Below are positions 1-9,575 of a stretch of 64,000 nt of DNA, in pieces (position 1 is the stretch's first letter; every line of letters begins with the position of its first letter). The notes beneath the pieces are model-generated. The model saw only the letters and a program-made list of their open reading frames with translations. It was not told the origin of the DNA and made no database searches. The stretch lies in NCBI RefSeq assembly GCF_014694455.1, contig NZ_JAAUWT010000005.1, forward strand, positions 186,001 through 250,000, in the 5' to 3' direction. The position numbers and the translations under genes were made by a program. This DNA comes from Vibrio sp. S9_S30 (GTDB lineage: Bacteria > Pseudomonadota > Gammaproteobacteria > Enterobacterales > Vibrionaceae).

Positions 1-581
1 AAAACGTGTTGGTCTTCATCCCACACGGGTAACACACTGCGACTGACTAACCCACGGGATTCAATGCCTTTCCCATTCAACAATGGGATCTCGGCGCGAA
101 CAGCAAGGTTGTTGTCGTACTCCACCATTTGCTCAACGTTAAAAACTTCGAAAAAGGAGGCTTTCTTCGCAAGAAGTTGATGATTTGAGGCTTTTTCTAT
201 TGGAACCCACCGCAAGAAGTCGAGCTGGTACTTGCGCTTTTGCGATGCCACCCAATCTTCAAGCTCTAACGCTTCGCGGTAATCCGACATAAGGCGAACC
301 TGAAAGGGATAAGAATTGGACAGGGATTTTATGCTTTGAAATTGGCGTGCTTGAAGAATTTGGATGCTATTGTCTGCAACGGAAAGTTTTTCAGCGACAT
401 TAACCAACGCGTTTTGCCAAGTGTAATGCGTTGACCAATAAAAAGTAATCCCCACTAACGCAAGCAAAATAAGAAGAATCGGCGCGGACGTTAAAAACAG
501 TAGCCGATAGCGAACCATGGACTTCAGTCGTAATCGCCACAAAGTATAAACGTTGGGCGTTCCGGATTTGCTATACCGCAT
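1..581 (-). CDS. Sensor histidine kinase, N-terminal part (cut by window edge)
   Basis: The reading frame opens with ATG at 581 and runs off the left edge without a stop, giving about 193 residues. It encodes a basic N-terminus, one membrane segment at about residues 24-44, and an extracytoplasmic sensor region; neither the second membrane segment nor the kinase core is in view. Its first 11 bases overlap the end of the sigma-54 response regulator gene, so the two are translationally coupled and very probably form one two-component system. The kinase assignment rests on this coupling and on the membrane-anchored sensor layout, because no H-box or ATPase motif is visible. The signal is unknown; the divergent tungstate operon makes an oxyanion or a cofactor-related cue possible (inference). 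Confidence 0.7.
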   Translation of the reverse strand, partial: MRYSKSGTPNVYTLWRLRLKSMVRYRLLFLTSAPILLILLALVGITFYWSTHYTWQNALVNVAEKLSVADNSIQILQARQFQSIKSLSNSYPFQVRLMSDYREALELEDWVASQKRKYQLDFLRWVPIEKASNHQLLAKKASFFEVFNVEQMVEYDNNLAVRAEIPLLNGKGIESRGLVSRSVLPVWDEDQHV

Positions 582-2055
582 CGTCTGACCCTTCCAATTC
601 CCATTCTTTGTATTTCCTTTCTAACGTTTTTCTGGCTACACCCAATTGGCGTGACGCTGCCGATTTATTGCCATCATGATGGGAAACAACCTGTTTAATG
701 TGCCGTTTTTCGACTTCTTTTAAACTCCATTCATTGGGGTAACCTAATATTTCATCGCTTCGGTAATCGGGTAAGCTCGGCAGTGCTTCTAGTGACGTTG
801 TCACGGATATGCTGGTCTGAACAGGCTGTGAGTAATCTGCGTTAAGCTCTCGCCAATGATGTGCCGGTGGTTTGCCGAGTAGAATGCAGCGCTCCATTAA
901 ATTTTTTAGTTCACGTATGTTGCCTGGCCAATCGTAATCGTGCATCGCAAGTATGTCTTCATGCGCCCATTTTGGTTCGGGCATGCCCAGTTCTTTGGCT
1001 AGCGTTTTGGTAAAAAAAGGCACTAAATCGATTAAATCGGTTTTTCTTTCCCTCAAAGGCGGCACATCGATTTTTAGCACGTTCAGTCGATAGTAGAGAT
1101 CTTTTCGGAACGTACCCGCATCCACTTCCTCTTTAAGGTTTCTGTTGGTGGCCGCGACGATTCGGACATCGACACTGATTTCTTTTTCACTGCCCACTGG
1201 ACGAATGGTTCTCTGCTCTAGAACTCTAAGGAGAGAAGATTGCATGGCAATGGGCATTTCTCCGATTTCATCCAAAAACAGGGTGCCGCCACTGGCCACT
1301 CGAAAGAGACCTTCTCGGCTTTTTTTGGCACCAGTAAACGCCCCAGCCGTATGACCAAACAGTTCACTTTCGAGGAGCTCTGGCGCAATGGCTCCGCAAT
1401 TGATGGGCACAAAGGGACCGGTTCGACCACTGGCGACATGGACACCACGTGCGACCAATTCTTTTCCGGTCCCCGATTCACCTTCGATTAAGATGGAGGC
1501 CCGAGATGGTGCAAACTGCCCCATTAATTGTTTGAGTGATTTCGTTTTTTCCGAATGGCCAATCATTTCACTGCTGATGAGGCGCTGAACATCGCGCGTC
1601 AGAGCATGATTGAGCCGCTGCGATAAGCGCCTATCCATACAGCGTTGAACGGATTGCAGCATTTGTTCTAGGTTAAACGGTTTAAGTATGAAATCCGTCG
1701 CGCCCAGTTTTAATGCACTGATTGCCGTATCTAAATCCGCATACCCTGTCATGAAAATGACGTCGCAGCGGCGGTCGTCGTCGTTAAAGGCTTCTGCCCA
1801 TTCAATTCCAGACCGACCCGGTAAATTAATGTCTAGGATGATCAAGTCGTAATGATTTTCTTGCCGCGATGTTTCCGCTTCTTCAATGCTGCCTTTGCAG
1901 TCAACTTTAGAAAACCATTTGCCCAGCGCTTTTTTCAATATCGTTTGCATGCCCACTTCATCATCGACCACCAAAACGGAAAACGCTTGGTATTTGCCGA
2001 TATGGTTTGGGTTGGTATCTTTGTACTGCATGCATGGATCGAGAGATACTGACAT
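571..2055 (-). CDS. Sigma-54-dependent response regulator, NtrC/DctD type
   Basis: A three-domain transcriptional activator of sigma-54 RNA polymerase. The N-terminal receiver has the acidic pair in LVVDDE, a phospho-acceptor Asp in LIILDINLPG (about residue 75 from this start) and the Lys in ILKPF. The central AAA+ domain shows Walker A GESGTGKE, the sigma-54 contact loop GAFTGA and Walker B GGTLFLDEIGE. A Fis-type helix-turn-helix closes the protein (GNKSAASRQLGVARKTLE). I chose the ATG at 2055; a TTG at 2112 would add 19 residues, and neither has a strong ribosome binding site. It overlaps the histidine kinase gene downstream and is divergent from tupA, whose upstream region holds a -24/-12 promoter, so that operon is the obvious target (inference). 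Confidence 0.93.
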   Translation of the reverse strand: MSVSLDPCMQYKDTNPNHIGKYQAFSVLVVDDEVGMQTILKKALGKWFSKVDCKGSIEEAETSRQENHYDLIILDINLPGRSGIEWAEAFNDDDRRCDVIFMTGYADLDTAISALKLGATDFILKPFNLEQMLQSVQRCMDRRLSQRLNHALTRDVQRLISSEMIGHSEKTKSLKQLMGQFAPSRASILIEGESGTGKELVARGVHVASGRTGPFVPINCGAIAPELLESELFGHTAGAFTGAKKSREGLFRVASGGTLFLDEIGEMPIAMQSSLLRVLEQRTIRPVGSEKEISVDVRIVAATNRNLKEEVDAGTFRKDLYYRLNVLKIDVPPLRERKTDLIDLVPFFTKTLAKELGMPEPKWAHEDILAMHDYDWPGNIRELKNLMERCILLGKPPAHHWRELNADYSQPVQTSISVTTSLEALPSLPDYRSDEILGYPNEWSLKEVEKRHIKQVVSHHDGNKSAASRQLGVARKTLERKYKEWELEGSDDAV

Positions 2056-2226
2056 ATAAAGCTCATCTTCAGGTTCGGAAAAACTGGGACAGAGTGTACC
2101 AGCAGAGATCAATTGGAAATCTTAGTATGTGCGACATTTTGTCCTAGCTCAAATGTTTCGAATGTGGTGCGATCACAAAACAGAAGACTTCCCTCACAAA
2201 AATAAGGGGTTTTTAGGAAAATCAAC

Positions 2227-2243
2227 TTGGCACTGAGATTGCA
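2227..2243 (+). promoter_or_regulatory. Sigma-54 (-24/-12) promoter of the tup-mob-moe operon
   Basis: The sequence T-TGGCAC-N5-TTGCA matches the RpoN consensus exactly, with the GG and GC dinucleotides at the required spacing. It lies about 130 bp upstream of the tupA ATG, in the 320-bp gap between the divergent activator gene and tupA. Between 2120 and 2185 two GTGCGA words occur (in GTGCGACATTTTGTC and GTGCGATCACAAAAC) and could be part of activator binding sites; this is weak. The rest of the gap shows no gene. Confidence 0.85.
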
Positions 2244-2375
2244 ACGTCTTTCTTGTATCCGTTTTTCAGCGTCCGTTGCGCCAAGGCTATCGATTCTTTG
2301 CCTACGGTTTTGCTTTTTATATCGCGATCGGTACAGACCAATGCATTCAAATACTCAATTAAATGGAACTCAGTA

Positions 2376-3329
2376 ATGAATTACACTGCGATCACCTTCT
2401 CCATTGCCGCAACGGTTCTTTCCACAACTGCTCCAGCAACGCTTAGTTCTAATGTCATCGCAGACCAAGAGCAGCCTCATGTTCGCTTGGCCACCACTAC
2501 CAGCACTTATCATTCTGGTCTTCTGGATTATCTTCTTGCGGAATTTGAAAGAGACACTGGATACAAAGTGGATGTCATTGCTGCGGGAACGGGAAAGTCA
2601 CTGAGAATGGGACAAAATGGCGATGTCGACCTCGTGATGACACATGCCCCAAAAGCCGAAGCCATATTTGTTGAAAAAGGGTATGGCATTTTGCCCCGTT
2701 CCTTGATGTATAACGATTTTGTCGTCGTTGGTCCTAAAAGTGACCCAGCAGGTGTATACGGAGGGGACGACGTGGCTCATGCATTCCAAAAAATCGCAAG
2801 TACCGAATCGACGTTTGTTTCTCGTGGCGACGATTCAGGTACACACAAGAAAGAATTAAGCCTTTGGGCACAAAGCACGATAGAGCCCAATTTTCGCGGT
2901 TATCGATCCGTTGGTCAGGGTATGGGGCCAACATTAAATATGGCGTCTGAGATGCAAGGCTACACGTTAACCGATCGTGGTACTTGGCTGGCTTATCAAA
3001 ATACCGTCGAATTAGGCATTGCGATTGAGGGCGATAAGCGCTTGTTTAACCCATATCAAGTGATTCTTGTGAACCCTAAACGATACCCAGACGTCAACTA
3101 CCAAGGTGCCAAGGTTTTAAGCGACTGGTTAGTGAATACGAAAGGACAGTCGCTCATCAGCAACTATAAACTGCAAGGCAAACCACTTTTCGTCGCAAAT
3201 GCTAAGGTTGATATGAGTGACACGGTTGATATGAGTGACAAGGTTGGTATTAACGGTAAGATTGGCACTGAGGTTCAAGCTGGGACTGACACCAACGCGG
3301 TGACCGAAACCAAGATGGAGAGCCAGTAA
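2376..3329 (+). CDS. tupA: Tungstate ABC transporter, periplasmic binding protein
   Basis: The periplasmic receptor that captures tungstate and delivers it to TupB. It begins with a signal peptide (start chosen at ATG 2376; 41 upstream in-frame codons lack signal character). The mature protein carries the TupA hallmark LATTTSTYHSGLLDYLL, whose TTTS segment is expected to contact the oxyanion, then GTGKSLRMGQNGDVDL and a SRGDDSGTHKKE segment, all typical of the family. It is the first gene of tupABC-mobA-mobB/moeA, with tupB starting 2 bp after its stop. The last 40 or so residues are a low-complexity Val/Asp/Met/Lys/Thr tail that the family does not need. Molybdate specificity cannot be excluded, but the TTTS motif favours tungstate. 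Confidence 0.92.
   Translation: MNYTAITFSIAATVLSTTAPATLSSNVIADQEQPHVRLATTTSTYHSGLLDYLLAEFERDTGYKVDVIAAGTGKSLRMGQNGDVDLVMTHAPKAEAIFVEKGYGILPRSLMYNDFVVVGPKSDPAGVYGGDDVAHAFQKIASTESTFVSRGDDSGTHKKELSLWAQSTIEPNFRGYRSVGQGMGPTLNMASEMQGYTLTDRGTWLAYQNTVELGIAIEGDKRLFNPYQVILVNPKRYPDVNYQGAKVLSDWLVNTKGQSLISNYKLQGKPLFVANAKVDMSDTVDMSDKVGINGKIGTEVQAGTDTNAVTETKMESQ
3207..3242 (+). repeat. 18-bp tandem duplication inside the tupA 3' end
   Basis: Two copies of an 18-bp unit beginning GTTGATATGAGTGACA stand head to tail with one mismatch, followed by a more degenerate related stretch. They encode VDMSDT and VDMSDK in the C-terminal tail of TupA. The repeat stays in frame and probably arose by local slippage. Confidence 0.85.
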
Positions 3330-3331
3330 CC

Positions 3332-4030
3332 ATGTCGCTTTGGCAAACCACTTTGGAAGCACTTCAACTGCTGATCAGTTTTGATCCTAAACTGTGGACA
3401 ATTGTCAGCGTTTCATTCAGCGTGTCATTTTCTGCTTTAATGCTGGTTTTGGTTCCCTCACTGCTGTTTGCTTTCATACTGGCTTATTGTGACTTTTTTG
3501 GACGTTGGCTGATTCTGTCTTTGGTAAACACGCTCCAAGCCATACCAACCGTGGTTATTGGTCTACTGTTATATATGATGTTGTCACGAGCGGGACCACT
3601 GGGTGATTGGCAAATGCTGTTTACGCAAAAAGCCATGATTTTTGGGCAGATGTTGATTTGTTTCCCTATTTTAGTCTCGATGATGCATGGTGCTTTGCAG
3701 GCAAGTGATCGTCGAGCATTGGAAACGTCGCTGACGTTAGGTGTTTCCATTCCTCACGTTACATTTACGTTGTTATGGGAAAATCGATTCCCGCTGATCG
3801 CCGCAACCATCACTGCATTTTCAAGAATCATTACCGAAGTCGGCTGCTCTATGATGGTGGGTGGCAATATTATGGGGGTCACGCGCAATATCCCCACCGC
3901 AATAGCAATGGAAAGCCAAAAAGGGGCATTTGCTCAAGGCGTCGCTTTGGGTATTGTTCTGCTTTGTTTGGCGCTGCTATTAAACTTCTCTCTTTCCTCG
4001 TTGCGTGGGAAAGGGTATTTGCGGACATAG
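3332..4030 (+). CDS. tupB: Tungstate ABC transporter, membrane permease
   Basis: An integral inner-membrane permease of 232 residues with five or six hydrophobic segments. It forms the translocation channel that receives tungstate from TupA and is driven by TupC. The sequence EVGCSMMVGGNIMGVTRNIPTAIAMES is the cytoplasmic EAA-type coupling region of TupB/ModB permeases, and LVNTLQAIPTVVIGLLLYMMLSR is the conserved helix before it. The start ATG sits 2 bp after the tupA stop, and tupC follows after 11 bp, so the three are one operon. Confidence 0.93.
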   Translation: MSLWQTTLEALQLLISFDPKLWTIVSVSFSVSFSALMLVLVPSLLFAFILAYCDFFGRWLILSLVNTLQAIPTVVIGLLLYMMLSRAGPLGDWQMLFTQKAMIFGQMLICFPILVSMMHGALQASDRRALETSLTLGVSIPHVTFTLLWENRFPLIAATITAFSRIITEVGCSMMVGGNIMGVTRNIPTAIAMESQKGAFAQGVALGIVLLCLALLLNFSLSSLRGKGYLRT

Positions 4031-4041
4031 GAGGCACACGG

Positions 4042-4746
4042 ATGACGCTAAAACTGTCTGCTCGCAATCTTTCCATACGATTTAAAGATCGAGTACTGTT
4101 TTACATACCGGAACTCAAGATTGGACCCAATGAAGCGGTCTATCTTCAGGGTGACAACGGCGTTGGGAAAACCACGCTGCTCAAGATCATGGCGGGGTTG
4201 ATTGAACCAACCAGCGGCGACATAGACTTTCCGTCGCCTTCACTGCTAAAACGGATATTAGGCGCACGGACACGCTCCGACATTATTTACTTGCATCAGT
4301 CCCCCTACTTGTTTGATGGCTCGGTGTTTCAAAATGTGGCGTATGGCGTAAAATACGCATCGGAGAGCAAGCAAGCAAAACGCAATAAAGTCATTACGGC
4401 TTTAAGGATGGTCGGGCTTGAAACACTGGCCGACGAACATGTCTCTTTGCTTTCCGGTGGAGAAAGGCAGCGCGTTGCGATGGCAAGAGCATGGATTCTT
4501 AACCCATCCATTTTATTAATGGATGAGCCAAGTGCCAGTCTGGATCAAGAATCGATTGAGCGGTTGGTGTTAATGTCAAAAGACTTATTAAACCGAGGCG
4601 CAAGCTTGGTGATCACCAGTCACCAAAGTAACTCGTTAACTCGATTATGCCAAAAGCAGTGGTGTATTGAAGGTAACGCTTTGATAGAAAAGCCACTATT
4701 ACACTTAATACAAGAGAAGAAGTATGCCATTTCCAACGCCAATTAG
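4042..4746 (+). CDS. tupC: Tungstate ABC transporter, ATP-binding protein
   Basis: The ATPase that powers TupB. It has Walker [10 protein letters not shown], the ABC signature [14 protein letters not shown], Walker [13 protein letters not shown] and the switch His in ITSHQ. I chose the ATG at 4042 because it follows an AGGAGG ribosome binding site and gives a normal 234-residue subunit; the frame stays open upstream to 3775 inside tupB, but those residues do not look like protein of this family. It has no C-terminal oxyanion-sensing domain, as usual for TupC and unlike ModC. Its end overlaps mobA by 23 bp. Confidence 0.93.
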   Translation: MTLKLSARNLSIRFKDRVLFYIPELKIGPNEAVYLQGDNGVGKTTLLKIMAGLIEPTSGDIDFPSPSLLKRILGARTRSDIIYLHQSPYLFDGSVFQNVAYGVKYASESKQAKRNKVITALRMVGLETLADEHVSLLSGGERQRVAMARAWILNPSILLMDEPSASLDQESIERLVLMSKDLLNRGASLVITSHQSNSLTRLCQKQWCIEGNALIEKPLLHLIQEKKYAISNAN

Positions 4747-5308
4747 TTGGGTTATTTTAGCTGGCGGTAAAGCAACACGCATGGGCGGGCAAGACAAAGG
4801 GTTAATCACTCTCAATGGGCGCCCACTAATTGAACACGTTCACACCATTTTAAGTACCCAAACGCACGACTTATTGATCAATGCGAATCGCAACCTTGAT
4901 GCCTATCATAAGTATGCGCCCGTTGTTGGTGATGAATTTAAAGATTTCCCTGGTCCCCTTGGCGGGATACACGCCGGTCTTAAACACGCACATTGTGATT
5001 GGGTTGGGTTTGTTCCTTGCGATAGCCCATGTATTTCATCCGATCTGGTCGAGCGTTTTCAAAAGGCGATTCAAGCCGACTCCGATATTTTAGTGGCGCA
5101 CGATGGCGATCATTTACAACCCGTTTTCACCCTCTTCCATAAGCGCGTTTTGCCTAAACTCGAAGCCTTCCTTCAGCGTGGCGATCGTAAAATTATTCTT
5201 CTTTATCAAGAGTGTATCACTCACCGAGTGGATTTCTCGGATGCTGTGCAATGCTTTATTAACCTCAATACTCCTGAAGAACTGGAACAATTTGGTACCG
5301 TATTATGA
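4724..5308 (+). CDS. mobA: Molybdenum cofactor guanylyltransferase
   Basis: It transfers GMP from GTP to Mo-molybdopterin to make the bis-MGD cofactor of DMSO-reductase-family enzymes (formate dehydrogenases, nitrate reductases), in the cytoplasm. The N-terminal nucleotide-binding motif is [18 protein letters not shown], and [13 protein letters not shown] and [10 protein letters not shown] are the other expected family blocks. Its 194 residues are the normal length. The gene starts inside tupC and ends in a 4-bp ATGA overlap with the mobB-moeA fusion gene, so metal uptake and cofactor maturation are co-translated. Confidence 0.95.
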   Translation: MPFPTPISWVILAGGKATRMGGQDKGLITLNGRPLIEHVHTILSTQTHDLLINANRNLDAYHKYAPVVGDEFKDFPGPLGGIHAGLKHAHCDWVGFVPCDSPCISSDLVERFQKAIQADSDILVAHDGDHLQPVFTLFHKRVLPKLEAFLQRGDRKIILLYQECITHRVDFSDAVQCFINLNTPEELEQFGTVL

Positions 5309-7137
5309 CAAAACCTCGTCTTACCTCCCCACCAGTATTAGGCTTTGCAGCATACAGCGGTACAGGTAAAACAACACTGCTTGAATCGCTTCTACCCAAA
5401 TTAACCGAGAAAGGGTTTCGCATTGGTGTACTCAAACACGCCCACCATCACTTCGACGTTGATAAACCGGGAAAAGACAGTTACCGACTGCGCAAAGCTG
5501 GGGCGAGCCAAATGCTGATTAGCTCGCGCTACCGCCACGCTTTAATGACAGAAACCCCAGAAAATGAAGCCCATTTTGACTATTTGATTTCTCGATTTGA
5601 TCACACCCAGTTGGATTTGATCTTGGTTGAAGGGTGCAAAAACATTGCTTTCCCTAAAATAGAGTTAAACCGCGAGGAGGTTGGAAAACCATGGCTTTAC
5701 CCAAACGATGACAACATCGTCGCAATAGCAGCCGACCGAACTGTGAATGTAAGCCTTCCGCAGATGGACATCAACGATCTCGATGCCATCGCTCGCTTTG
5801 TGATTGATTACGCGAGTAGTGAGCAATTCAACCGAACAACACACCAAGGTGACTCTCTCTGTGACTCTACAGCAGGAGAAACCTCTACAACCGCAGAAGC
5901 CTCTACTTGCTGCGATCTTGTTGCTCCTGCTTTTTTGTCAGTAGAGCAAGGGCGTGAAGCCATTTTATCCGCCGTTACCCCTATTTCAGACACCATTCAG
6001 ATTTATGTAGAAAAATCTTACGGGAATGTACTGGCACAAGCCGTTTCATCCCCGATTAACGTACCGGCATACACCAATTCCGCCATGGATGGCTACGCGA
6101 TTCGTGGTGAAGACATAGGGATGGACGCGTTCCAAGTCGTGGGTGATGTCATGGCTGGCAATGCCTACACACCGTCGCTGAAAAAAGGCGAAGCGGTGAA
6201 AATCATGACAGGAGCACCGACTCCGCATGGTGCCGATACCGTCATCATGCGTGAGCAAGCCAACCAGAAAGGTGACGGCGTCACATTCACCACATCAAAC
6301 ATCCTCGTTGGGCAAAACGTACGCCAAGCTGGCGAGGACCTGACTGAGGGGCAACCCGTATTCGAGAAAGGCAAGCGTATCGGATCGGCTGAAATGGGCA
6401 TGATCGCTTCGCTCGGAATTGATCGTTGCCGTGTTGTACGCCCTGTTCGTGTGGCGCTTTTCTCTACTGGTGATGAAGTCCAAGCACCAGGAAATGAACT
6501 GAAAGACAATTGCATCTACGATTCCAACCGCTACACATTAAAGGGGTTGTTAGAACAACTTGGTTGCGAGGTGATGGACCTAGGCATATTAGAAGACGAC
6601 CAACACATCATCATGCAGGCCCTAAAAGATGCAGGAGACACCGCCGATGCCATCATCACATCAGGTGGAGTATCGGTAGGCGATGCCGACTATATTAAGC
6701 TCGCATTGGATGCACTTGGTCAGATCAACTTTTGGCGTATCAGTATGCGACCGGGTCGCCCTCTTGCGTTCGGACAAATTGCGGGTAAACCTTTCTTTGG
6801 CTTACCCGGCAACCCAGTTGCTGTGATGGTCTCATTTATTAATTTTGTGGAACCTGCCATTCGAAAACTCCAAGGGGAGCAAAACTGGACACCTCTTAAA
6901 GTGCAAGCGATAGCCAGCGAAGATTTACGATCTCGCCAAGGTAGAACGGAATTCAGCCGCGGAATTTACAATGTAAACTCAAACGGGCAATTGGAAGTAA
7001 AAACAACGGGTAAGCAAGGTTCGGGAATACTTCGTTCTATGAGCGAAGCCAATTGCTTGATAGAGATTACGCCTGAAGTCGACACGGTAAAAACTGGTGA
7101 AAGCGTCACCATTATTCCATTGCAAGGTCGCGTTTAG
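5305..7137 (+). CDS. MobB-MoeA fusion (MGD adaptor / molybdopterin molybdotransferase)
   Basis: A 610-residue fusion. Residues 1-170 are MobB, a GTP-binding partner of MobA, with P-loop [10 protein letters not shown] and the [16 protein letters not shown] segment. A Ser/Thr-rich linker (about 172-205) follows. Residues from about 207 are full-length MoeA, which inserts molybdate (or tungstate) into adenylylated molybdopterin: [51 protein letters not shown] and [11 protein letters not shown] are all present. It is the last gene of the tup operon. Fusions of this type are annotated in vibrios, so it is not unique, but having it in one operon with tungstate uptake is notable. Confidence 0.95.
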   Translation: MTKPRLTSPPVLGFAAYSGTGKTTLLESLLPKLTEKGFRIGVLKHAHHHFDVDKPGKDSYRLRKAGASQMLISSRYRHALMTETPENEAHFDYLISRFDHTQLDLILVEGCKNIAFPKIELNREEVGKPWLYPNDDNIVAIAADRTVNVSLPQMDINDLDAIARFVIDYASSEQFNRTTHQGDSLCDSTAGETSTTAEASTCCDLVAPAFLSVEQGREAILSAVTPISDTIQIYVEKSYGNVLAQAVSSPINVPAYTNSAMDGYAIRGEDIGMDAFQVVGDVMAGNAYTPSLKKGEAVKIMTGAPTPHGADTVIMREQANQKGDGVTFTTSNILVGQNVRQAGEDLTEGQPVFEKGKRIGSAEMGMIASLGIDRCRVVRPVRVALFSTGDEVQAPGNELKDNCIYDSNRYTLKGLLEQLGCEVMDLGILEDDQHIIMQALKDAGDTADAIITSGGVSVGDADYIKLALDALGQINFWRISMRPGRPLAFGQIAGKPFFGLPGNPVAVMVSFINFVEPAIRKLQGEQNWTPLKVQAIASEDLRSRQGRTEFSRGIYNVNSNGQLEVKTTGKQGSGILRSMSEANCLIEITPEVDTVKTGESVTIIPLQGRV

Positions 7138-7242
7138 TTATGCTCACGAGTCGCTAAGGAAAAAGAATTTGGCATCACTCTGCCTAGTTGGTAGAGTGTG
7201 CCAAAATTACTGGCTAAACAGCCCCTAAGCAGGCAAAAATTC

Positions 7243-7509
7243 ATGGCTCGCACCATTATTTACACCTATAAAGATGAAGAGAAAACACTGTTATTTTCTT
7301 ATGAGAAATTTCGTTCGATTCACGAAGCCGTCGCGGACGCAGAAGGTATCGACATTTCCAATTACTTGAAAATGGAACAGCAAGTGGAAGCGGTATCCGA
7401 CACCAAAGCGGTGCGCGATTACCGCGACAACCATTTTAGAAAGCTTGGTTTTGGTAAGATCACACTCGCCCAAAAAGAAAACCTAGGTGTTGGTAAAAAG
7501 AAAAGCTAA
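7243..7509 (+). CDS. DUF2960 family protein
   Basis: A small basic cytoplasmic protein of 88 residues starting MARTIIYTYKDEEKTL. I recognise it as the DUF2960 family of marine Gammaproteobacteria; function unknown. There is no signal peptide or membrane segment. The ATG at 7243 is preferred because the residues encoded upstream (from 7198) are atypical. It stands alone, about 100 bp downstream of the moeA fusion, and is closed by a strong terminator. Confidence 0.75.
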   Translation: MARTIIYTYKDEEKTLLFSYEKFRSIHEAVADAEGIDISNYLKMEQQVEAVSDTKAVRDYRDNHFRKLGFGKITLAQKENLGVGKKKS

Positions 7510-7576
7510 AACCGACTTAACCTTATATGAGGTTACTGGCTTGTTGAGGTGAGGTGAACTTATCACCTAAGAAAAT

Positions 7577-7608
7577 AAAAAAAGTGAGCCAATTGGCTCA
7601 CTTTTTTA
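7577..7608. terminator. Bidirectional rho-independent terminator
   Basis: An A-run, the stem GTGAGCC-AATT-GGCTCAC and a T-run form a symmetrical hairpin between the convergent DUF2960 gene (+) and nagK (-). It can end transcription from both sides and touches the nagK stop codon. Confidence 0.93.
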
Positions 7609-7609
7609 T

Positions 7610-8518
7610 TTATTTTAGGTTTAGGAAAGCCGCGCCACGAACGCCACCAGAATCTCCGTGTTTCGCTTTAATGATTTTGGGCGGTTTTGCAACAGAAAGT
7701 AGGTATTTGGGAATGCGTTTTGGCATCTCTTCGTAAATCAGTTCGAAGTTCGACAATCCACCACCCAGCGCAACGACATTTGGATCGAAAGAGGTAAATA
7801 GATTGCCAAGGCAGATCGCTAGCAACTCCATGAAGCGCTCAACGTGTTCAACGGCTTGGGTTTCGCCTTCAGCATGGCGTTTGATCAACTCAACCGCTTT
7901 AATTCGCTCGCCGTAGTAATGTTCATAGAGTTGCTCAAAACCACGGCCAGACAAGTAATTATCTAAACAGCCTTTCTTGTCACAACCGCATCCAAACAAC
8001 GGCGCATTGTCTCCTAAATGGAACCAAGCATCGATAGGCAATCGTGCGTGCCCTACTTCACCCGCTACGTGATTTCGACCAGAAAAGACTTTGCCATCAA
8101 AGACAAAACCCCCGCCAAAACCCGTACCAAGAATCAGCCCCATGACCGCGGGCTCATCTTTCAATTCGTCGTCCCATGCTTCAGACAAAGCAAAACAGTT
8201 GGCGTCGTTGTCGATTTTAACGCTGCGACCAATTCTCGCTTCCAGATCCTTACGCAAAGGCTTTCCTTTCGCCGCTGGAACGTTTGTTGTCAGTACCGTT
8301 CCGTCATCTGCGTCTTCCATGCCTGGAATGCCGATGCCAATGGTGCCCTCGACTCCGAATTCGGCATCGTATTTGGCGACAAGACCCGCAATGGTTTCAA
8401 CTAATTTTTCATAGTCATCACCAGGGGTGGGTACACGCTCTGTTGCTTTACGTTCTAATTTTTCATTAAACGCGCCAAATTCAATCTTGGTGCCACCGAC
8501 ATCAAAGCCGTAGTACAT
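7610..8518 (-). CDS. nagK: N-acetyl-D-glucosamine kinase
   Basis: A ROK-family sugar kinase of 302 residues that phosphorylates free GlcNAc to GlcNAc-6-P, for chitin degradation products or cell-wall recycling. It begins [17 protein letters not shown] (phosphate-binding DxGGT) and has GTGFGGGFV, the ROK zinc signature with His and Cys residues around [16 protein letters not shown], and the C-terminal ALGGGLSNF. The start at 8518 has a good AGGAGAG site and gives the same length as the E. coli enzyme; 48 residues encoded upstream are rejected. It is transcribed alone. Confidence 0.95.
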   Translation of the reverse strand: MYYGFDVGGTKIEFGAFNEKLERKATERVPTPGDDYEKLVETIAGLVAKYDAEFGVEGTIGIGIPGMEDADDGTVLTTNVPAAKGKPLRKDLEARIGRSVKIDNDANCFALSEAWDDELKDEPAVMGLILGTGFGGGFVFDGKVFSGRNHVAGEVGHARLPIDAWFHLGDNAPLFGCGCDKKGCLDNYLSGRGFEQLYEHYYGERIKAVELIKRHAEGETQAVEHVERFMELLAICLGNLFTSFDPNVVALGGGLSNFELIYEEMPKRIPKYLLSVAKPPKIIKAKHGDSGGVRGAAFLNLK

Positions 8519-8683
8519 GTTTCTCTCCTGAATCCCAAAAATTAATGCATGCTCTCTATGACCAGAGACCGCTTCATGGGCGGTACTGTCTAACGAAACG
8601 AGCACAAAATTATCTTGGTACGCATTATCCATAAACTGGCTAAATAGTCCGTGATACAACACAAATTAACGTTGTCAGTAAGG

Positions 8684-9478
8684 TCAAGTGGTGACTCTCT
8701 GCTCAATATTTTTGCTATATTCGGTATATTTAGCCAACATGGGCTTTGAAAGATCGTGCTTTAGGCGGGTTTTGCTCAGCAAGTAACCTTCTTTAAATGC
8801 CTCGAACCAGAGCGATAACGTTTTTGATGCCGTAAAGTCACCAAGCATATTAAGCACCAAGCTGGCGACTTCTGCCGTCGCAAGGTGATTTTCATTATCG
8901 GACTTTCTCATCATATAATTGGATACGGTGTCTGGATTAACAGACAACACAGGCAAATGAGCAAGGTAATCGGACTTTCTGAACATTTTTCGAGCTTCTC
9001 GCCAGCTCCCATCAAGAAAGATGAGAAGGGCTTTTTTCCCCGAAATGGTATCTGTATCTTTTGAGAAGCCATGCCCTGTAAGTTTTACTTGCGTAACAAG
9101 GTCTTCTACTTGAATGAGCCGTGATTTTTCATCGACATAGTCTTCAGGAAATATAATAACGGGTAGATATTTGTCGTTATTTAGTAACGCCAACAATGCC
9201 TGTTCAGGTTCCGTACGTGACCATTGGAAAGCGTGGGTATCCTCTAACGTATCGGCGATTAGCCTGCCAGTATTACTGGGCTTGAGGATTTCGTTATCCG
9301 ACATGATGATCACAGCAGATACATTCGATTGAATATTGGGCTGGTGTGAACAAATACAATGCTGCTCTGTTACTTGACAGAATTGACATCGTACAACTTT
9401 AGAACCACGAGCATTAAAGGGTTTCGTCGCTCTGTCGAGCCGTGATTGATATAGGCGATGAACCTGATGTATGCGCAT
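8684..9478 (-). CDS. DTW-domain protein, tRNA-uridine aminocarboxypropyltransferase family
   Basis: A DTW-domain protein related to E. coli TapT, which makes acp3U47 in tRNA from S-adenosylmethionine. It has a Cys-rich zinc site (CQFCQVTEQHCIC), the SNTGRL segment and the DTW-like motif LDGSWREARKMF (DGSW instead of DGTW). The start at 9478 (MRIHQVHRLY) is preferred over an upstream in-frame codon because it begins with the conserved family N-terminus. A single gene between nagK and a divergent membrane hydroxylase. Confidence 0.85.
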   Translation of the reverse strand: MRIHQVHRLYQSRLDRATKPFNARGSKVVRCQFCQVTEQHCICSHQPNIQSNVSAVIIMSDNEILKPSNTGRLIADTLEDTHAFQWSRTEPEQALLALLNNDKYLPVIIFPEDYVDEKSRLIQVEDLVTQVKLTGHGFSKDTDTISGKKALLIFLDGSWREARKMFRKSDYLAHLPVLSVNPDTVSNYMMRKSDNENHLATAEVASLVLNMLGDFTASKTLSLWFEAFKEGYLLSKTRLKHDLSKPMLAKYTEYSKNIEQRVTT

Positions 9479-9575
9479 GGTGATAGTGCCAGTATTACAG
9501 GAAATTTGGCAGATTATACCCAAACAGCCTCAAGATACTAGATTCCATATTAGAGATGCATAAAGGTAGGAATGA

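Noticed and set aside
3775..4041. Upstream extension of tupC (longer in-frame opening)
   Set aside because: It lies inside tupB in another frame and encodes no family-like sequence; ATG 4042 has a clear AGGAGG site.
7170..7195. TTGGCAT...TGCC upstream of the DUF2960 gene as a second sigma-54 promoter
   Set aside because: The -12 element does not read TTGC at the required spacing.
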